Positions 59,301 through 64,000 of a stretch of DNA of 64,000 bases are shown piece after piece. Under the pieces are notes generated by a model. That model searched no databases. It was not told the DNA's origin and saw only the letters and a program-made list of their open reading frames with translations. Positions within the stretch are counted from its first letter, which is position 1. Every line of letters starts with the position of its first letter. This DNA comes from Doris montereyensis (Eukaryota > Mollusca > Gastropoda > Nudibranchia > Dorididae). Made by a program: the position numbers and the translations under genes. Location of the stretch: positions 315,816 to 379,815 of the forward strand of contig JAXRKP010000013.1 in NCBI GenBank assembly GCA_037039925.1. The letters are read 5' to 3'.

Positions 59301-62300
59301 CTGTAAAGAATATAATACAGTTATTGCCAATTTTGAGATACAAGTTCAATATACAAAAGTATTGATCTATCTAGTGACACGTAAGATTTGGAGCTGGCGT
59401 TTGAAAGAAAAAGAAAATCAAGAGAAGGAAAATCTCTTGTTGTCTAGACGTTTACAAAATTCATTAATTATCTCACAAAGTGAATAAATAATGTAAAGAA
59501 CAGGGATAATCTTATTTTCAGGCATCATTTCTTAGTTCCTTCAAATATGCTTTAAGAATTATGTCAAGATAAAATATATGACACGGATGTTTGAAAACCA
59601 TTTTATTTATTTCTTTCCTATAGGAAGATAGATTCATATTTAAGGCAACGAAAGGTACTGGTATCTGAAATGCTATGACTCTCACAAGACTTCAATGATC
59701 TCATTTATAACATTCTACTCAAGTTTACATTTCATTGATTCAAATCTCTTTGTCAAAAGAAACAATCTTCAAATACCATACAATTGTTAGCACTTTCCTT
59801 TTATCTTCGGCATTTTCACTTGTCTCAACCGATGATTAAAGGTTTGTTGTACTTGAACCACTACCCTCCCCCAACACAAAACAAACGTTAGAGATGAAAT
59901 GGCAATAAGGAAGAACTGGATTAAGCTAAAATTCCACCCTTCCCCTTTTTTATTTAATTTTAAGGATTGATTATATATTAAGACAAAATGCATGGCTAAT
60001 ACAGAGTATCTTGACATAGTAAAAGTAAACATGAAAACATACCCAGGGTAACACTCTGCATAGCTGTCAATATCAGTTTTGCCCTGAGCTTCTTTAATCG
60101 ACTCTTCTCAGTCTCTGCCTTCACCCTATAACAACAACAGCAACAATGATAATGATGAAAGGAGTGAGCGAGGTTTTTGCTACAGCCATGTAAAATGAGA
60201 TAAAAATTTGTAACAAGCTAAAGCATGGATGATAATTAAAATAATACCACATCGTTTATCTGTATCTCTATTCACAAAACAAAATCACAATTATCAACTA
60301 TTTTCAAAATCTTTAAAATCTTAAAAAAAGAAAGAGATGTATCCTTCAAGAAGCTCAAATAAATTCGAAATGTTCAAAGGTAAAGCAAAGTCTTAAAAAA
60401 CCCCAACAACCAGACAGAAGATATATGTTTGATTTGATTTGATTTACCCACGCACATCCACAGCTAAGGTGATCTCAGGGCTTTTGATAGGATTTTTAAT
60501 TTTGCCCGGACTGCCCTGTACATAGCCTGGGGATCTATAACATGCACAGAGTGTTGTGATCTGCACACGGGACCGTCAATTTATCGCCCGTCTCCGATGA
60601 GGCTTAGTGTCGATCCACCTACCCGGACCAGGGGGTAGATTTTGCTCGAAAAGAAAAAACCTGAGAACATTTTTCAACTTTTCGTGGAGGTCGAATCCAC
60701 TACCTTTTGGATGAAAGGCCAATACCTTGCCTCTGGACTAAAGAGTCCCTCCGAAGATATATCACAATAAGTTTTTTTTGTAATACAGGGAAAAGCTACG
60801 GCACATGCCAAGTAAGTAGGGTGGTGAATACGTCCTTGTTTTGTACGAAAAACAGAACAACAGCAAATTTGTACCATTACAGCTGAAAAGTATGTACAGA
60901 TTTAGGTTGAACTAGTTCAAATAAGAATAGAAACATTATTTCTGATATGAAATCTACAATGGTAAAATTCAACCATTCATTAAAAATCATTTGTTCCTCT
61001 GCAAGTACTTGAAACTTACTTGTCTTTTTCATCCTCAACTTTTTATATCCCTGGTAAAAAGAGACAAGAATAAACAGAATGGTTTAAAAGAAAATGAGTA
61101 AAAATAAAAAAAGAAACTCTAAAGCCGAAGGCATGGCTGATTTTTAGTCATATCGTTAAATGTTTTGACTACACATTACCCTCTTTGATAACTGAAATAT
61201 AAAGACCTTGAGAAGAAAGAACTACTCTGCTGATAAAAACTAAGATCAAGCCTTTATTTGAGGCGCAATAAGATGTTTGGTTCAAATTGACCGGTTGACT
61301 ACATGAAGAAAAAACCCGCCAATCAAACTCGTAGGACACTCGCAGTTTCTCTTAGCAGGTAGTCCAAACCCTTCACTTTTTCTGTTCACCACAGTGCATG
61401 TTACGGATTTGGCTAATGTTCGGTCATCTTCACCCTGTCCTCTTTTCTCTACAATGTAGTAATGTAATATGGCTTACACCATTGGAAAGTCCTATTTCAA
61501 CTCTTTCCAACCATGCGTGTTGTGATAGGGAATATGTAATACGGTGTGCTCTCATATTCTTAGAAAACTAGGGTGGTAAGAGGGGAAAGCCAGTGGGGAA
61601 TCAGGAAAAAACAGCTTTCTCTCTTTCTGAATTCTGATTGGTCGAATCAGATTATGTTAAAAATAACATTTACAATGATACCCCTGGTGTCAAAGTTATG
61701 AGCCCATCTGAGGCTTTTAAAGTTTTTAGACGCTCCTTAGAGCGAGTAACGTAAAAATCTCAGAAAAAACAAGCACACCATAAAAAAGCCATTCCATTTG
61801 CACAAGAATGTTCTTCTAGTGTCAACAAATTTCGACTCTCTTGAGTTAACGCAACAGTGCTCTGTTTAACGCTTCCTCAACCAAAACCCATCATGGCCTT
61901 CTACTAGATGTAATTGCCTAGACTGGATAGCCGGTTCGCTCAGGCCATGTGTGTGTCATTGATTCTGTGTGTAGAGACAATTTAAAATTTTTTTTCAATT
62001 ATTTTGTCAACAAAAATCCTATAGTTTCCAAAGGGGCATGAAAAAATTTGGGCCTTTTCTCTGTATTCATGACTTTAAGTTAAAGAAGTATGAGGTTTGT
62101 GAGTGATCGTTTTTGTGAGACAGAGGAGCTTAACTTTACTGAATTTTCAAAAATGAAAACAATCATAATTTCATTTAAAATTGTCCTACAGATATGATTT
62201 TGGTATCAAATTTCTTGATAACATAGTTCTTTCTATTGGCAGCCATAGCTTACACTTAAAAATTTGGTTTTGACCTCCTACTCTTTGTAAGTGAAAAAAT

Positions 62301-63862
62301 ATTTTATTGGTTCTTAATCTTATGCAAAATATGTTTTGCTCTGTCTAAACGCCACACAAACTTTTTATGCATCTCTGCCATCTAAAATCCTTAATTGTTC
62401 AGATTTGTTTATCAGTAACACAGATCTATCAAATAATTTTGAGATACTTCAGATGACAAAAGAATAATGGATGAGACTTTTCCAAAATCGTCATTTAAGA
62501 AGTCTTTGACAGTAGTGCACATTATGTACAGAAAGTTTTATCATGTTTTCCAAATGTCCAGTTTGTAGAGATATGAAATTATTTTTTCACAGATACATAC
62601 CCTAAACAATTTTTAAACTACAGTAATCTTAATAGATTATATCAGTCCTAAAAAAAAAGAACTTACAACAATAAAAAAAAGCAAACAAAAACCACTTACA
62701 ACAATCAAAAAGTAAAACAAGGAGTTGTCTTATGCTTTCATTGAAAAAAAACCCCACTCAACAAGGATCTCATTTATTATTTTACTTCTATTGATCTTAA
62801 TGAAAGTAAACAATACTTACCTTAAATTTGTCATTTATAGATTTGACCAGCTCACTTGCTGTTTGTGATGGTTTTTCAGAGATTTCATCCTGATGGAAAA
62901 AAATAATGATGTTAAATTTCTCAGCTTTCAAATGAGAGCAATTTTAAATATATTTTCATTCTGTCAAGTTTTGATTTCAAAAGATTTATATTATAAAGAG
63001 GAGTTTCCCACCTTTAATGTCTGGACCTTCAATAACAGTAAAGATAATGACAATACTATGTGATGGATATCAATTTGAAACAGCTTGTGTTCCTAACCCA
63101 TTCAATTATGACTCATGAACATTATCTTTCTTGTATACACAAATGTGTGGTTGTCAACATCACTGACAATCGCATACAAGCAAATGACATGAAATATTGA
63201 AATGAGAAGTCTTCAAAAAAGGAAGTATTGGGACCCAAGTGTTCCTGTAAAACTACTAGTAGGTTGACTGAAGTTGATAAAAGTTTTTTTACATCAATGT
63301 CCAGTTCTGTATCATTTGGGACAAATCAATCAGCACTCTTAAAATAATCATATCTCAAAACTTCGGTCAATGCGACAATATGTTTAGACCAAAACGAGTG
63401 AGTTGTCCTTTTTGTTTTCTATTTCCATGGTGTTTGCTGTAAATTTAAATAAGACCACACATTTTTCATGGTAACTTACACATCAAAGGACAGTTTCAAA
63501 TGATGCAGTTCTGTACATACAAATGACTTTTAAAGCATAGGGACACTGGGAAACAGTATTTTAAGCTGCCTTGGTTTCTCAAAGGGTACTACATTTCCAG
63601 CAGCTGCCATGACAAGCATTACTCTTGTAACGGACATATCACGGGCAGAACCAACCCGACAAGCTCTGAACACAAAAGAAACTCAAGACACTCAAAGACT
63701 AACCTCTTCTGCAGGCTTTTCAAAATAGGATCGCTTGGGAGCCTTTTCTCCCTCAGACTCTCTGCCATATCTGTCTCTGTCTCTGTCAGATCGTCCTCTG
63801 TCTCTCTCGTAATCTCTGTCTTTTCACGTTGGCGATCTCTGAAATCTCTCCTGTCTCTATCC
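58674..63862 (-). CDS. IK: IK/RED splicing factor, 3' part of the gene (5' end beyond window)
   Basis: RED (IK) is a nuclear spliceosome (B-complex) protein that also supports the spindle checkpoint. Six exons, in transcription order: 63704-63862 (RD/RE-rich, then KRSYFEKPAEE), 62821-62889 (DEISEKPSQTASELVKSIND), 61020-61050, 60043-60125 (IDSYAECYPG), 59145-59300 (DEEVDFTKMDQGNKKGPVGR, WDFDTAEEYSNYMSHREALP) and 58674-58852 (KAAFQYGVKMSDGRRTRR ... IIEKRK ... KHPKY, stop). Human RED has YAECYPA, KMDQGNKKGPLGRWDFDTQE, AAFQYGIKMSEGRKTRR and a terminal RPKY in the same order. Phases chain once three single missing bases are allowed (in TTTT at 63821, TTTTT at 61040 and near 60106). The RED N-terminal part lies past 64000. 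Confidence 0.93.
60043..63862 (-). CDS. IK: IK/RED middle exons incl. the RD/RE-repeat exon
   Basis: Exon 63704-63862 carries the Arg-Asp/Arg-Glu repeats that name the protein (DRDRRDFRDRQREK, then DRDYERDRGRSDRDRDRYGR after restoring frame). It ends with SYFEKPAEE, as in human SYFEKPK. Exons 62821-62889, 61020-61050 and 60043-60125 continue to YAECYPG. The 31-base exon has a strong GTAAGT donor. In the strict frame the 60043 exon meets TGA, and the family-consistent frame (ESIKEAQGKTDIDSYAEC) needs one extra base. Confidence 0.88.
60423..60755 (-). mobile_element. tRNA-derived SINE, family B copy in IK intron
   Basis: Same blocks as 35635-35948 in the same orientation: CTGGTCCGGGTAGGTGGATC, CATCGGAGACGGGCGATAAA, TGTGCAGATCACAACACTCT and GGGCAGTCCGGGCAAAAT, with an AAATCAAATCAAACAT tail. 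The head is more diverged, with an insert of about 25 bases near 60645. Confidence 0.82.
61051..62820 (-). other. Long IK intron
   Basis: About 1.8 kb between the IK exons at 61020-61050 and 62821-62889. No tandem repeat, transposon end or conserved coding segment was recognised. It is AT-rich with ordinary short homopolymers. Confidence 0.55.
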
Positions 63863-64000
63863 CTGAAAAGGACAAATGAATTCATGAACACATGAAGCAA
63901 AATGACTTTGACATCAAACTGACAGAATAGAGGTGAATGGGGTTAGATTTATATGACAAATGCGTGATCTGAAAAAAATTGTCATACCAAAGGGAGGTAG

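Noticed and set aside
58674..63862. IK as a processed pseudogene
   Set aside because: It retains introns with good splice sites and its most conserved exons are intact. The few single-base breaks fit assembly error better.

Overview
This is animal nuclear DNA, most likely from a mollusc and probably a gastropod. The evidence is intron-split genes with GT-AG borders, AT-rich introns, long (CT)n/(GA)n microsatellites, many AGATCTAGATCT and AGGCCTA strings, tRNA-derived SINEs, several non-LTR retrotransposon lineages and P, PIF/Harbinger and mariner-like DNA transposons. The taxon is inferred from overall texture, not from a marker gene. Nothing looks bacterial, organellar or viral.

Three conserved cell-division or splicing genes can be assembled exon by exon. 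(1) HMMR/RHAMM-like, + strand, 2116-12064: a spindle and centrosome coiled-coil protein with its conserved C-terminal basic zipper. Its first exon was not found. (2) A kinesin-4 chromokinesin of the KIF4 type, - strand, 24694-49349: 24 exons covering motor, stalk and tail. The start-codon exon was not found. (3) IK/RED, - strand, 58674 to beyond the right edge: a spliceosome factor also linked to the spindle checkpoint. Six exons run to the stop codon. HMMR and KIF4 face each other tail to tail across about 12.6 kb of repeats. KIF4 and IK lie in tandem on the same strand.

Layout: 1-1045, non-LTR retrotransposon 3' remnant. 1085-1860, inverted SINE pair. 2116-12064, HMMR with CT tracts and a 49-bp x 7 tandem repeat in its introns. 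12065-24693, repeat-dominated gap with a mariner-like MITE, a PIF/Harbinger derivative with TTA target-site duplications, a 1.5-kb minisatellite and a SINE. 24694-49349, KIF4, whose introns hold a 3.2-kb P-type (THAP) transposon, SINEs, a LINE and a (GA) tract. 49350-58673, repeats, including a fragment of a KIF4 exon and two LINE pieces. 58674-64000, IK.

All three conserved genes carry single-base frame breaks, often at A/T homopolymers, although introns, phases and conserved protein sequence are otherwise good. I read this as uncorrected assembly indels, not pseudogenes. KIF4 differences that may be real are the apparent absence of the tail cysteine-rich domain, a missing stalk segment where the P element sits, and degenerate copies of two of its exons. 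I found no convincing new multi-gene system. The unusual content is repeat biology and gene-structure change.
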